From NCBI RefSeq assembly GCF_000238255.3, contig NZ_CP011040.1:1302001-1366000 (forward strand): 64,000 nucleotides of DNA, in the 5' to 3' direction. A program made the translations under genes and the position numbers. The notes beneath the pieces were generated by a model, which worked only from the letters and a program-made list of their open reading frames with translations, made no database searches and had not been told where the DNA came from. Source of the stretch: Pseudoalteromonas spongiae UST010723-006. GTDB taxonomy: Bacteria; Pseudomonadota; Gammaproteobacteria; Enterobacterales; Alteromonadaceae. Below are positions 54,982 through 63,180 of the stretch, in pieces. The first letter of the stretch is position 1. Every line of letters starts with the position of its first letter.

Positions 54982-55137
54982 CACCCAACAATTACCACAC
55001 TGGTTGCTTTTAAACTTTTAATCTCGATTATAAACTCACCTGTAGCCCCATACATATTGTGTACGCCACCTCCTTTGACGTATTATTCACGTTTTTATCA
55101 AATCAAATATACCATATTAAATTTAAAAGGATTTTTT
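54982..55137. promoter_or_regulatory. Upstream region of the LRR lipoprotein
   Basis: AT-rich, no gene. The frame open from 55057 is noncoding up to the GTG at 55138, which has AAGGA seven bases before it. Confidence 0.4.
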
Positions 55138-57687
55138 GTGAACAAAACACTCTCTCGCAAGCTAGTTGCATTTGCTCTCTCTTCATTTCTCATAGGTTGT
55201 GGCGGTGGCTCCGATAGTAAAAAAGATTCAACTCCTGCTGTCGTAAACGATGCTCCAACTATCTCAGCGTTTTCTCCTGTCGAAGTATACGAACGACAAA
55301 CGGTTACAGTTACACCTGATGCAAGTGATAATGACGGTAGTATCACGCAGTATTTGTGGCAGCAAACTTCAGGCACAGACATTGTTCAATTTGCTGCAAA
55401 TGAATCAGAATTACGTTTTGTTGCACCCGACTTACAACAAGATGAAATAGTTACATTTGAATTAACTGTTACCGACAATGATTCAGCAACGGCTAAACAG
55501 ATAGTTGAAATTACACTAAAAGCGTATCAAAACATTGAAGACCATCTTATTGATAACGCAGGCTTAAACATGTGTATCTCTCAATACGAGAACGCGGACT
55601 TAGGCATAGAATCTTTAGAGTGTATAAGCGAATCAATCGAAAGTTTAAAGGGCATTGAACTATTTACGCGATTGGAGAAAATAAACATACAAAGCAACAA
55701 GCTAAGTAATATCAGCTGGTTAACTGAATTAAATAACATAAAGGATTTGCAGCTCACACATGCGACAATTGATAATATTAGTAAAGACATAAAAAAAATT
55801 AGCTCGTTACAATCACTGTCTCTAAATAGTGCTCCATATACCTATAGCAAAATAGATGCAGACGATATTGCGCAGCTGACTTCACTCACTTCGTTAAGTT
55901 TAAATAATTTCGAAATAACTAACTCGGATGAGTTTCATAGATTAGCCAACATTGAAAGCCTTTCACTTACCGATCTAAACTTAACTTCTCTTAGTTTCTT
56001 AGTGGACTGGACTAAACTAACAAGCCTGAATGTTTCACATAATTTAAGGCTCTCTGACTTAAGCGCACTTATAAACCAAACTCAATTACTTAAGCTAGAT
56101 GTGTCTGAAACCGCATTGTCTGATTTTAATCCGATTTCCAAACTTGTAAATTTAAAGCACTTAACACTAAACAGAGCCAATTCAGGCGTACTTGATATCA
56201 AAACGCTAGAACCTCTAAAACAGCTAGAAACGCTTGAAATCAATAATCTAAGAATTGAGTCGTTAAATAGTTTAGAAGCTTTAACCCAATTGACCTACCT
56301 TAGTGTAGCTTCTTCTAATTTAAGCAACATATCGTTCTTGTCCAAGTTAACTGAAATAAAAGAGTTAGATATAAGTGGTAACGCCCGCCTATCTGATATT
56401 AGCCATTTAATTCACTTATCAAAACTCCAAGTTTTAAGGGCTAGCAATAACCAAAACTTAGACGATTTATCACCTTTAGCCGAAGTAACGAGTTTAAAAG
56501 AGCTAGAACTAAGCAACTTGTATTATTCGTATGGTAGAGGAATAATTGATATATCACCTTTGAAGAATTTATCATCTTTGGAAAGATTAGACTTAAATAG
56601 TAATAGGTTAGAAAATATAGACACGTTATCATACCTAACAAATTTAAAAGAGCTTAATGTATCCTCAGCACAGCTCGATACTTTATTTAATTTTAGTCAA
56701 CTTCAATCCATTGAAAAGCTTGATGCTAGTGCAAGTGGTTTAACATCAATTGACGAGCTAAACACGGTTGTTAGCCCTTATTTAGAAGAGATAAACCTGA
56801 CAGGCAACGCTATTGCTGACATTAGCGGAATTAAAAATTTAGTAACGCTAAAAAGGTTAGATTTATCAGCCAACGATGTTGAAGACATTAGCCCTATTTC
56901 AGAATTGACTGAACTCGAAGTTTTGTCTTTATCTGAAAATCCAATTAAAAATATTGACGCTTTAGATAACCTCACAAACCTAAAAACTTTATCACTACGT
57001 GGGCTCACTGAAGTCACAAACATTGATAGCTTATTTAAATTAACAGCATTAAAAACTTTAGAACTTCATGATTCTTATAACATTTTATGTGAGGATATTG
57101 CGCGCTTAAAGCTTGAACTTAAAGAAACTAATATTTTAAGTTATAACAACTGTTTATCTAGCCCCGCCGATTTGAATTTAATTGAGGATGTAAACTTATT
57201 ACATTGTATAACTGTAGGAAAGACAATCGTTGATATTAACGACATTACTTATTTGACTTGTTACGATAACGATATAAGCTCACTGAAAGGCTTAGAGCAA
57301 TTTGTTAACATAACTGAGCTCAACTTAACTAAAAATAAAGTAACAAACATAAGTCCCTTATCAAGCCTAACATCATTAGAACACCTGAATCTAAATGACA
57401 ATCAGGGCATAACAGACTTATCTCCTCTAGCAGACCTAACCAATATTTTCGCATTAAGGCTCGCAAATACCGGAGTCTCTGACATTAGTCCCCTATCAGG
57501 ATTAACGGCTATGAAAATGCTTTTCCTATCACAAAACAACATACTTGATGCATCTCCTCTTATTCCATTAAATAGACTAGGAGCATTGTATCTCAGCGGC
57601 AATAACGCTTTAGATTGCTCTACATTAAAAGAAGTTAAAGAACTTGATTCACTTTATCATCTAACTATTCCAGAACATTGTCAGTAA
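55138..57687 (+). CDS. Leucine-rich-repeat lipoprotein
   Basis: An 849-residue lipoprotein (MNKTLSRKLVAFALSSFLIGC; lipobox LIGC). Tether GGGSDSKKDSTPAVVNDAP, then one PKD/Ig-like domain (about 38-130, TISAFSPVEVYERQTVTVTP and YLWQQTSGTDIV). From about 170 to the end are over 20 LRRs of the 22-residue internalin type (LTSLSLNNFEITNSD, LSPLAEVTSLKELELSN, ISPLSELTSLEHLNL). An unusual cysteine-bearing insert at about 665-720 (LCEDIARLKL ... LLHCITVGK) breaks the repeat array into two blocks. Surface-exposed protein-binding role is likely; partner unknown. Confidence 0.85.
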   Translation: MNKTLSRKLVAFALSSFLIGCGGGSDSKKDSTPAVVNDAPTISAFSPVEVYERQTVTVTPDASDNDGSITQYLWQQTSGTDIVQFAANESELRFVAPDLQQDEIVTFELTVTDNDSATAKQIVEITLKAYQNIEDHLIDNAGLNMCISQYENADLGIESLECISESIESLKGIELFTRLEKINIQSNKLSNISWLTELNNIKDLQLTHATIDNISKDIKKISSLQSLSLNSAPYTYSKIDADDIAQLTSLTSLSLNNFEITNSDEFHRLANIESLSLTDLNLTSLSFLVDWTKLTSLNVSHNLRLSDLSALINQTQLLKLDVSETALSDFNPISKLVNLKHLTLNRANSGVLDIKTLEPLKQLETLEINNLRIESLNSLEALTQLTYLSVASSNLSNISFLSKLTEIKELDISGNARLSDISHLIHLSKLQVLRASNNQNLDDLSPLAEVTSLKELELSNLYYSYGRGIIDISPLKNLSSLERLDLNSNRLENIDTLSYLTNLKELNVSSAQLDTLFNFSQLQSIEKLDASASGLTSIDELNTVVSPYLEEINLTGNAIADISGIKNLVTLKRLDLSANDVEDISPISELTELEVLSLSENPIKNIDALDNLTNLKTLSLRGLTEVTNIDSLFKLTALKTLELHDSYNILCEDIARLKLELKETNILSYNNCLSSPADLNLIEDVNLLHCITVGKTIVDINDITYLTCYDNDISSLKGLEQFVNITELNLTKNKVTNISPLSSLTSLEHLNLNDNQGITDLSPLADLTNIFALRLANTGVSDISPLSGLTAMKMLFLSQNNILDASPLIPLNRLGALYLSGNNALDCSTLKEVKELDSLYHLTIPEHCQ

Positions 57688-57720
57688 TTACTACTAGCAA
57701 AACGAAAGGAACATCTTCTA

Positions 57721-57755
57721 GTCAGCACCTGTTAACTATGCTAACAGGTGCTGAC
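57721..57755. terminator. Perfect 14-bp hairpin after the LRR gene
   Basis: GTCAGCACCTGTTA and its exact complement around a seven-base loop. The following bases are CGGAGGCTG, so there is no U-tract; like the hairpin at 13389 it may protect the mRNA end rather than terminate. Confidence 0.45.
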
Positions 57756-58003
57756 CGGAGGCTGTTATTGCTGTATCTATTAATATTCTATTAATCACGT
57801 GAGTTATCGAGTGATATATAGTTATTCTCGAGTATTATCGAGGACACCCACTTTAAATTTTAACTTCGTCATTTTTTTACCCAAATTTGTATGTTCAATT
57901 GCATAACATTTCTTTCTTAATGGGTGGCCAAATTAACTATGCCACTACAATGTTAGAAGGTTGAAATACAAATCAACGACTCAGCCCCCATTGACTAGCT
58001 GAT
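57756..58003. repeat. Intergenic region with REP-like motif
   Basis: At 57970-57998 AAATCAACGACTCAGCCCCC followed by ATTGACTAG matches the REP-like motif of 51193 and 62998. The stretch near 57841-57860 (GGACACCCACTTTAAATTTT) resembles that at 63120-63140. Confidence 0.5.
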
Positions 58004-58885
58004 TTAAAACATCGTATTTGAATGAGCCATTTGAGCAGGTATCTCTTGAATAACATCCCAATGCTCAACGATTTGACCGTCTTTCACGCGGAATAAGTCA
58101 TAGAATGCCTGAGGCTTTCCATTCCAGCGCCCTTCACTTTGGGTCAATACAAAATTACCTTCGCCAAAAATTCGGTGAACTTTATGGTACTCAAACATAT
58201 TGTTTTGAGATGCGAGGTAGGCAAGCGCTTCATTCAAACCATCTAAACCGTCTTTAACCATCGGATTGTGTTGATCATACTGCTTTGCGCTGATGTATTC
58301 GGTAATTTTTTGCGGCGCTTTACCGAAGAAAACATCTTGCATAAAGTTAGCAATAAGCTTTTTATTGGCCTCAGTTTTATCAATATCTTCAACCTTTGTT
58401 GGCCCATCAAACTGTGACCTACCACTAACGGTTTCTTTAACAATTGGCGCAATCGCATCCCAATGCTCGGCAACTTGTCCATTTTGCATGCGCCAGATAT
58501 CAAAAGTGACCACTTCTTTAGCACCAAACGCTTCTGCGTTATTGTAGGTGTTGTGCATAATGATAAATTCACCATCTTGTAACAGGCGATGGTTTGTATA
58601 AGTCGTGCCCGCCTCTTTTAATTTAGGTAAAAAGCCTAACACCGGTGCTAACCCCGTGGGAACATGCGGATTATGTTGAATATAATCTTCTCGGAAGTAC
58701 TTTTTAACGTCTGCTGCATTGTAATCTTTAAAAAATGCGTCTTGTGCTTTAATTGCTATTGCTTTCATTGAACTACCTTGGTTTAACGGTTCTAACGGCG
58801 TTGAATTGGCACTCACACTACTCAATATTGACATAGAGGTGATAATTGCAGCCAAGAACTTACTAGTTGAATGTTTGATTTTCAT
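58004..58885 (-). CDS. Exported protein with two NTF2/SnoaL-like domains
   Basis: A 293-residue protein with a signal peptide (FLAAIITSMSILSSVSANS). Two NTF2-like domains in tandem, about 40-165 and 170-290; each has the pattern FFKDYNAADVKKYF.EDYIQHNP... TFDIWRMQNGQVAEHWDAI and YDLFRVKDGQIVEHWDVI, typical of SnoaL-type polyketide-cyclase-like proteins. Exported, role unknown. ATG 58885 is preferred over the longer frame as the signal peptide then fits. Divergent from the LysR gene at 59007. Confidence 0.8.
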   Translation of the reverse strand: MKIKHSTSKFLAAIITSMSILSSVSANSTPLEPLNQGSSMKAIAIKAQDAFFKDYNAADVKKYFREDYIQHNPHVPTGLAPVLGFLPKLKEAGTTYTNHRLLQDGEFIIMHNTYNNAEAFGAKEVVTFDIWRMQNGQVAEHWDAIAPIVKETVSGRSQFDGPTKVEDIDKTEANKKLIANFMQDVFFGKAPQKITEYISAKQYDQHNPMVKDGLDGLNEALAYLASQNNMFEYHKVHRIFGEGNFVLTQSEGRWNGKPQAFYDLFRVKDGQIVEHWDVIQEIPAQMAHSNTMF

Positions 58886-59006
58886 GATTTGCCTTAACGT
58901 GATGGCTTGTGATTTCGTGAATTTATAATAATAACTAACCAATCATTTGATTAGATGCTATTAATTGATTACTTTATTAAGCTTTACTTAACAGTTGGTC
59001 AGTTTA

Positions 59007-59903
59007 ATGAGCATTTCATCGATTAATCGCCTAAAGCAAATGGCTATTTTTTGTAAGGTTATTGAATGTGGCAGTATGCGAGCAGCATCCGAAGCACTTA
59101 GTATGACGCCTTCAGCAGTAAGCCAATACATCACCCAGTTAGAAAATGAGCTTGAAGTTGCGCTAATCTATCGCTCAACACGAAGGCTTAGTTTGTCTGA
59201 AGCCGGTAAACGCTACTATCAACACGGAAAGAGAATGTTAATGGCTGCAGAAGATGCAGAAGATGCCATTTACGAAGTAAAGCACTCTTTGGAAGGTGAA
59301 ATTCGTATTTCTGCAACAGTAGGCATAGCATCTCACCCTTTGGCACAAGGCTTAAAGGAGATCCTAGATAACAATATTGGCTTATCGATTACTGTTATAG
59401 CAAATGATAAAAGTATTGATCTGGTTGCAGAGCACATTGATATTGCCGTGAGAGTAGGCGAGCCTGAAGAGTCTAATTTTATTTATCATTCTCTAGGAAA
59501 ATTAGCTAAAAGCATCTTTGCAAGCCCTGAGTATCTCAAAAAGCATAGTAACCCTGTTCTGCCAAGCGATCTGAAAAAACACTATTGGTTAAAACACCTA
59601 AGCCAAGGAAAATTTTCGGATATCAGTCTTACTCATTCAAATAACGAAACATTTCATTATCAACCTAAATATAGAATGCGCTTTAATGATATCAATGCGC
59701 TCACCAGCCATGTGCAAGCTGGGTACGGTATGGCTATTTTGCCTGATTTAGAAGTCCAACATTTAATCAAGGCAGGTATGCTAGTAAAAGTGTTACCAGA
59801 CTGGCAATTAGATCCCCTAGATTTATATGCGTTAACCATTGATAGAAAACAATCGTACAAAGTAAAAGCTGTTCTAAAAGCACTTAAAGAGTTTTTTGCT
59901 TAA
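59007..59903 (+). CDS. LysR family transcriptional regulator
   Basis: A 298-residue LysR protein starting MSISSINRLKQMAIF; HTH at about 18-60 (GSMRAASEALSMTPSAVSQYITQLENELEVALIYRSTRRLSLSEAG), effector domain EIRISATVGIASHPLAQGLKEI. It resembles the LysR at 38998 in the N-terminus and both are divergent from an NTF2-like gene. ATG 59007 lacks a clear RBS; TTG 58995 is the alternative. Confidence 0.88.
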   Translation: MSISSINRLKQMAIFCKVIECGSMRAASEALSMTPSAVSQYITQLENELEVALIYRSTRRLSLSEAGKRYYQHGKRMLMAAEDAEDAIYEVKHSLEGEIRISATVGIASHPLAQGLKEILDNNIGLSITVIANDKSIDLVAEHIDIAVRVGEPEESNFIYHSLGKLAKSIFASPEYLKKHSNPVLPSDLKKHYWLKHLSQGKFSDISLTHSNNETFHYQPKYRMRFNDINALTSHVQAGYGMAILPDLEVQHLIKAGMLVKVLPDWQLDPLDLYALTIDRKQSYKVKAVLKALKEFFA

Positions 59904-59934
59904 ATCAAATTAGAGTGGGTGTCTTTGTTAATTG
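59904..59934. repeat. Partial copy of the dispersed hairpin repeat
   Basis: ATCAAATTAGAGTGGGTGTC and TTTGTTAATT correspond to the right half of the 46580 and 60497 repeats, directly after the LysR stop. Confidence 0.6.
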
Positions 59935-59963
59935 CTTTACCTATCCAACACCACTGATTCCTT

Positions 59964-60215
59964 TTAATCTCCGGAGTTATCTTCTTCAAAGCATTTGACA
60001 AACAAACTTAATGAATAAATTAAAGATATAATTGAGCCTGTAAAAAACAATAAAACTATCGACCAGAATTCAAATGGTTTATCAACAGAGCTGGTATTCT
60101 CTCCTCTACTAACAATTTCACCACTATCATAAAAATAATAAGAAACAATAAAGAATACTGCGGAACAAAATAGCATCTTAATTCCATCACGAATAAATTC
60201 AGAATTACAATTCAT
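59964..60215 (-). CDS. Small two-TM membrane protein
   Basis: An 83-residue protein with two predicted membrane segments, KMLFCSAVFFIVSYYFYD and FWSIVLLFFTGSIISLIYSLSLF, and an acidic tail. ATG 60215 with GAGGTGG six bases before it. Its start overlaps the end of an orphaned upstream reading frame by 11 bp, so originally it was coupled to a gene whose 5' part has been lost. Confidence 0.55.
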   Translation of the reverse strand: MNCNSEFIRDGIKMLFCSAVFFIVSYYFYDSGEIVSRGENTSSVDKPFEFWSIVLLFFTGSIISLIYSLSLFVKCFEEDNSGD

Positions 60216-60465
60216 TTGGCACCACCTCAAAGGTAATTGTTTGGACGTTTTTATTGTTAATATAAACGTTAAACCTATAAGCTCCTAATGAACCCGGCCC
60301 TTCTAGCCAATAATACTGAACAAAATTAGAACCCCTACGGTGCTCAAACTACTGCCCTGTGACTTTATCTTCGCCACATAAAAAGGCACGCCTTACGCAA
60401 CGCGAAATACAATGATAGAAAGGAGTATCAACCAGACTTATTTGCAGTTTTCTTGGAACCGCCAT
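60205..60465 (-). pseudogene. Y1-transposase start fused to the tail of a lost gene
   Basis: ATG 60465 opens [20 protein letters not shown] then [18 protein letters not shown], the N-terminus of an IS200-like (REP-associated) transposase different from the one at 63181; a TAG follows and similarity ends after FEHRR. The same frame then runs on as SNFVQYYWLEGPGSLGAYRF to FEVVPNEL stop, which looks like the C-terminus of an unrelated protein coupled to the 59964 gene. So an insertion or deletion replaced the front of that gene. Confidence 0.7.
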
Positions 60466-60496
60466 GACTTCTCATCCTTAAGAAGTGTTACTTACC

Positions 60497-60552
60497 CTAA
60501 ACATAGAAAAACACCCAAACTAAATCAAATTAGAATGGATGTCTTTGTTATT
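60497..60552. repeat. Copy 2 of the dispersed hairpin repeat
   Basis: CCTAAACATAGAAAAACACC ... TTAGAATGGATGTCTTTG is the same sequence as 46580-46637 with few changes; the stem is less perfect here. It lies 34 bp past the asparagine synthetase stop and may still terminate. Confidence 0.7.
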
Positions 60553-60585
60553 CTATTCAAAAGCTTGCTTGGTTCATTTTATTTA

Positions 60586-62439
60586 TCATGACAAGTGTTC
60601 TTCTACCCAAAATGATAATGACATAAAGGTAAATAACTGCCTTGAAAGATCAATTTTACCACTCTTATGCTGATACCAAATTTGGTTAACAGCGTCCTTG
60701 TTGATGTAGTTGTATAACTTTTCAGAACCAAATAACACATCTTCAGCATTCACCTTCCAATCCGATTTTAGTAACTCTCCAAATGGCACTTCAAAGCCCA
60801 ATTTAGGTCTATTAATTATTTCACTTGGCAAATACTGTCTAGCAACGTCTCGATGAATTCGCTTATTTTGTCTTTGCGTGAGCCTATAATTAAGAGGTAA
60901 AGACTCAATATAGTTAATTAATTCATTATCAAGCGCTGGTACTCTAGCCTCTAAAGAAGCAGACATTGATAACTTATCTCCATATAGCAACAGATCATCG
61001 GATAGGTTCATTCTCGTATCTATGAACATCATATCTTCAGCTGATTTCTCTCGCTTGGCAAACTTCAACCAATATTCAATCAATTCAATAGATTCAACTT
61101 TGTTAACTTTACCTATTAATTGCTCTATGACGATATCATCAAACATTGAATAAGAGTTGAGGAATCGCTCTGCTGGAGAATTTGCAGATAAGACTTTATG
61201 TAATCTCCGCAGCTTGTCATTCCTCGCACCAGCTAATTTTAATAGTGGAGAGCCTAATTTACCTAATAGGTTTAATACAGGTTGCGAAGTTATTTTTTCA
61301 GCGCGATACCTTTGATATCCGCCTAGCGGCTCATCACAACCTTGGCCCGTTAACACAACCTTTAAATCACGTGCAACATTATGAGTTAAATGCCACATTG
61401 GTAATATTGAAGTCGTACCAAGAGGTTCTTCATTGAATGAAACCGCGCTTTGAAATGAATTCCATAACTCATTATTAGAAACAATGACGCTGTGATGCTT
61501 TAGTCCTAATGCATCTGCAGTATGTTTAGCCTGCTTAATTTCGTTTTGCTCACAATCCCCTTCAAAGCCAACCGTGTAAGCTGAAAGGCCAGGCTTTTTT
61601 TCAGAAGCAAATTTAGCAATCAATGCCGAATCTATTCCCCCAGATAAGAGAACACCCACTGGTGCATCAGACTGCAATTGCCTCTCAACAGCTTGCTGAA
61701 AAAACTCTTTGTATTGGTGACAAGCCTCTTCATAGCTGCCTGAAAACCGAGAAATTGGGTATTTAACAAAAGACGCTAAAGTGTAGTTACTATTTTTAAG
61801 GGAAAAAGTGATTACATGACCAGGCTCTAGTCTCTTGATGCCTTCAAATAAAGTGTATGGTGACGGTACATATCTAAACTGTAACAATAGATTTAATGAG
61901 ACGGAAGATACATGAATTTTAGTTCTCGACACCTTAATGATGGGTTTTATTTCGGAGCCAAAATGAAATGATTGCTTATCAACTTTATAATAAATAGGTT
62001 TAACACCAAACCTATCTCTACAGAGGTGAATTTTACTTTCTTGTTTATCGTAAATTGCAAAGCCGAACATGCCATTCAATAAAGGTAAAGTTTTATCAAC
62101 TCCTAGCACAGAAACTAATTCCACTATTGTTTCTGTATCCGATCTGCCATTAAAACTTTGCCCTGAGAGGTATATTTTTTTTAAATCTAAATGATTATAA
62201 ATCTCTCCATTAAATGTAATAACATATCGCCCGCATTTAGATTGCATGGGCTGAGCCCCAGACTCAGATGGGTCCAAAATACTCAAACGTGTATGTCCAA
62301 ACATGACATTACCCATGTCGGTTTCAAATAACATACTGCCATTACCATCTGGTCCGCGATGCTGAATGCTCGACAATGCTTCTTGAGTGACAGAAGGCTT
62401 GATAGTAGTGCAAGAAAACTGACCTATAATTCCACACAT
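60586..62439 (-). CDS. asnB: Asparagine synthetase (glutamine-hydrolysing)
   Basis: A 617-residue AsnB-type enzyme. N-terminal class II glutaminase with Cys2 nucleophile (MCGIIGQF), HRGPDG at 27-33 and FNGEIYNHLDL at 76-86; C-terminal synthetase with pyrophosphatase motif LSGGIDSAL at 265-273 and GQGCDEPLGGYQRY. All expected catalytic residues are present. It converts aspartate, glutamine and ATP to asparagine. Enzymes of this length also appear in polysaccharide and secondary-metabolite clusters, where they amidate other carboxylates. Here no such neighbours exist; the gene stands alone among repeat fragments. Confidence 0.9.
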   Translation of the reverse strand: MCGIIGQFSCTTIKPSVTQEALSSIQHRGPDGNGSMLFETDMGNVMFGHTRLSILDPSESGAQPMQSKCGRYVITFNGEIYNHLDLKKIYLSGQSFNGRSDTETIVELVSVLGVDKTLPLLNGMFGFAIYDKQESKIHLCRDRFGVKPIYYKVDKQSFHFGSEIKPIIKVSRTKIHVSSVSLNLLLQFRYVPSPYTLFEGIKRLEPGHVITFSLKNSNYTLASFVKYPISRFSGSYEEACHQYKEFFQQAVERQLQSDAPVGVLLSGGIDSALIAKFASEKKPGLSAYTVGFEGDCEQNEIKQAKHTADALGLKHHSVIVSNNELWNSFQSAVSFNEEPLGTTSILPMWHLTHNVARDLKVVLTGQGCDEPLGGYQRYRAEKITSQPVLNLLGKLGSPLLKLAGARNDKLRRLHKVLSANSPAERFLNSYSMFDDIVIEQLIGKVNKVESIELIEYWLKFAKREKSAEDMMFIDTRMNLSDDLLLYGDKLSMSASLEARVPALDNELINYIESLPLNYRLTQRQNKRIHRDVARQYLPSEIINRPKLGFEVPFGELLKSDWKVNAEDVLFGSEKLYNYINKDAVNQIWYQHKSGKIDLSRQLFTFMSLSFWVEEHLS

Positions 62440-62553
62440 TATTTAAATACCCATATATAAAAAGTGACTATATCTTGATATAAGAAATAGAAAATAATAT
62501 AGAAAAAACTTCGATTAAATCGGTAAGCTTACTAGGGGCATTAATCTGATTCC

Positions 62554-62566
62554 TGACCCATTGATT
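62554..62566. repeat. REP-like motif fragment
   Basis: TGACCCATTGATT, the same core as at 49972, upstream of the asparagine synthetase. The region from 62440 to 62683 holds no gene that I recognise. Confidence 0.45.
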
Positions 62567-62683
62567 CCGTTTTCATGTGGTTTTACGGGTCTTCAAGTCG
62601 CGATAACATAAAAAGAGCCAAATAGTATTCGCGGCAATTATGTGCAGCCAAAACGACATTGGTGATTCTTCTCGCATGATTGC

Positions 62684-62818
62684 TTAAACGCTTCGCCCCT
62701 GAGGAATCACTACAGTTTCAATAAAATAGATTGAGGGAATTAGAAACAATAACATAATGATTGTAATCCATTCGAGCATTGGGGTTTTGGCATTTTTAAT
62801 AATCGGTGCCATACGCAT
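62684..62818 (-). CDS. Possible 44-aa single-TM protein or gene remnant
   Basis: MRMAPIIKNAKTPMLEWITI continues into a hydrophobic segment (IMLLFLIPSIYFIETVV) and ends PQGRSV. GAAGAG stands before the ATG. It could be a genuine small membrane protein or a leftover of a larger one; no family recognised. Confidence 0.35.
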   Translation of the reverse strand: MRMAPIIKNAKTPMLEWITIIMLLFLIPSIYFIETVVIPQGRSV

Positions 62819-62943
62819 CCACTCTTCAACTTGTTAGTATTAAAAAATAATACTGCTCTTTGCTATTTTGACTGATCGAAAATAAATTAGTCCCTTAAAT
62901 TCATATAACTAAATTAACGAATCAAATAGAAAAAGAAAAGATT

Positions 62944-63027
62944 TATAAACAAAAAGCTAGTACGACAGCTAGCTTTGCATGAAAAAAGTTTGAGAGGAAA
63001 TCAGCGACTCTACCCCCCATTGATTAT
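62944..63027. repeat. Composite hairpin plus REP element
   Basis: AAAAAGCTAG...CTAGCTTT hairpin (62951-62976) followed by AAATCAGCGACTCTACCCCC and CATTGATTATT (62998-63025). Same order as at 42043-42120 and 51121-51222. Confidence 0.65.
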
Positions 63028-63180
63028 TGTAATTCTCGTTGGTGTCTTTGTAATTCTCATTATCATCGGTGCACAATGCAATGTATGGTTCGCTTCGTCT
63101 TGTCTGAGGAAGAGTACTGAGGACACCCACTTTAATTTTCTAATTGCCCGGTTGACCCAGCAATTAGTAGGATCATGGGG

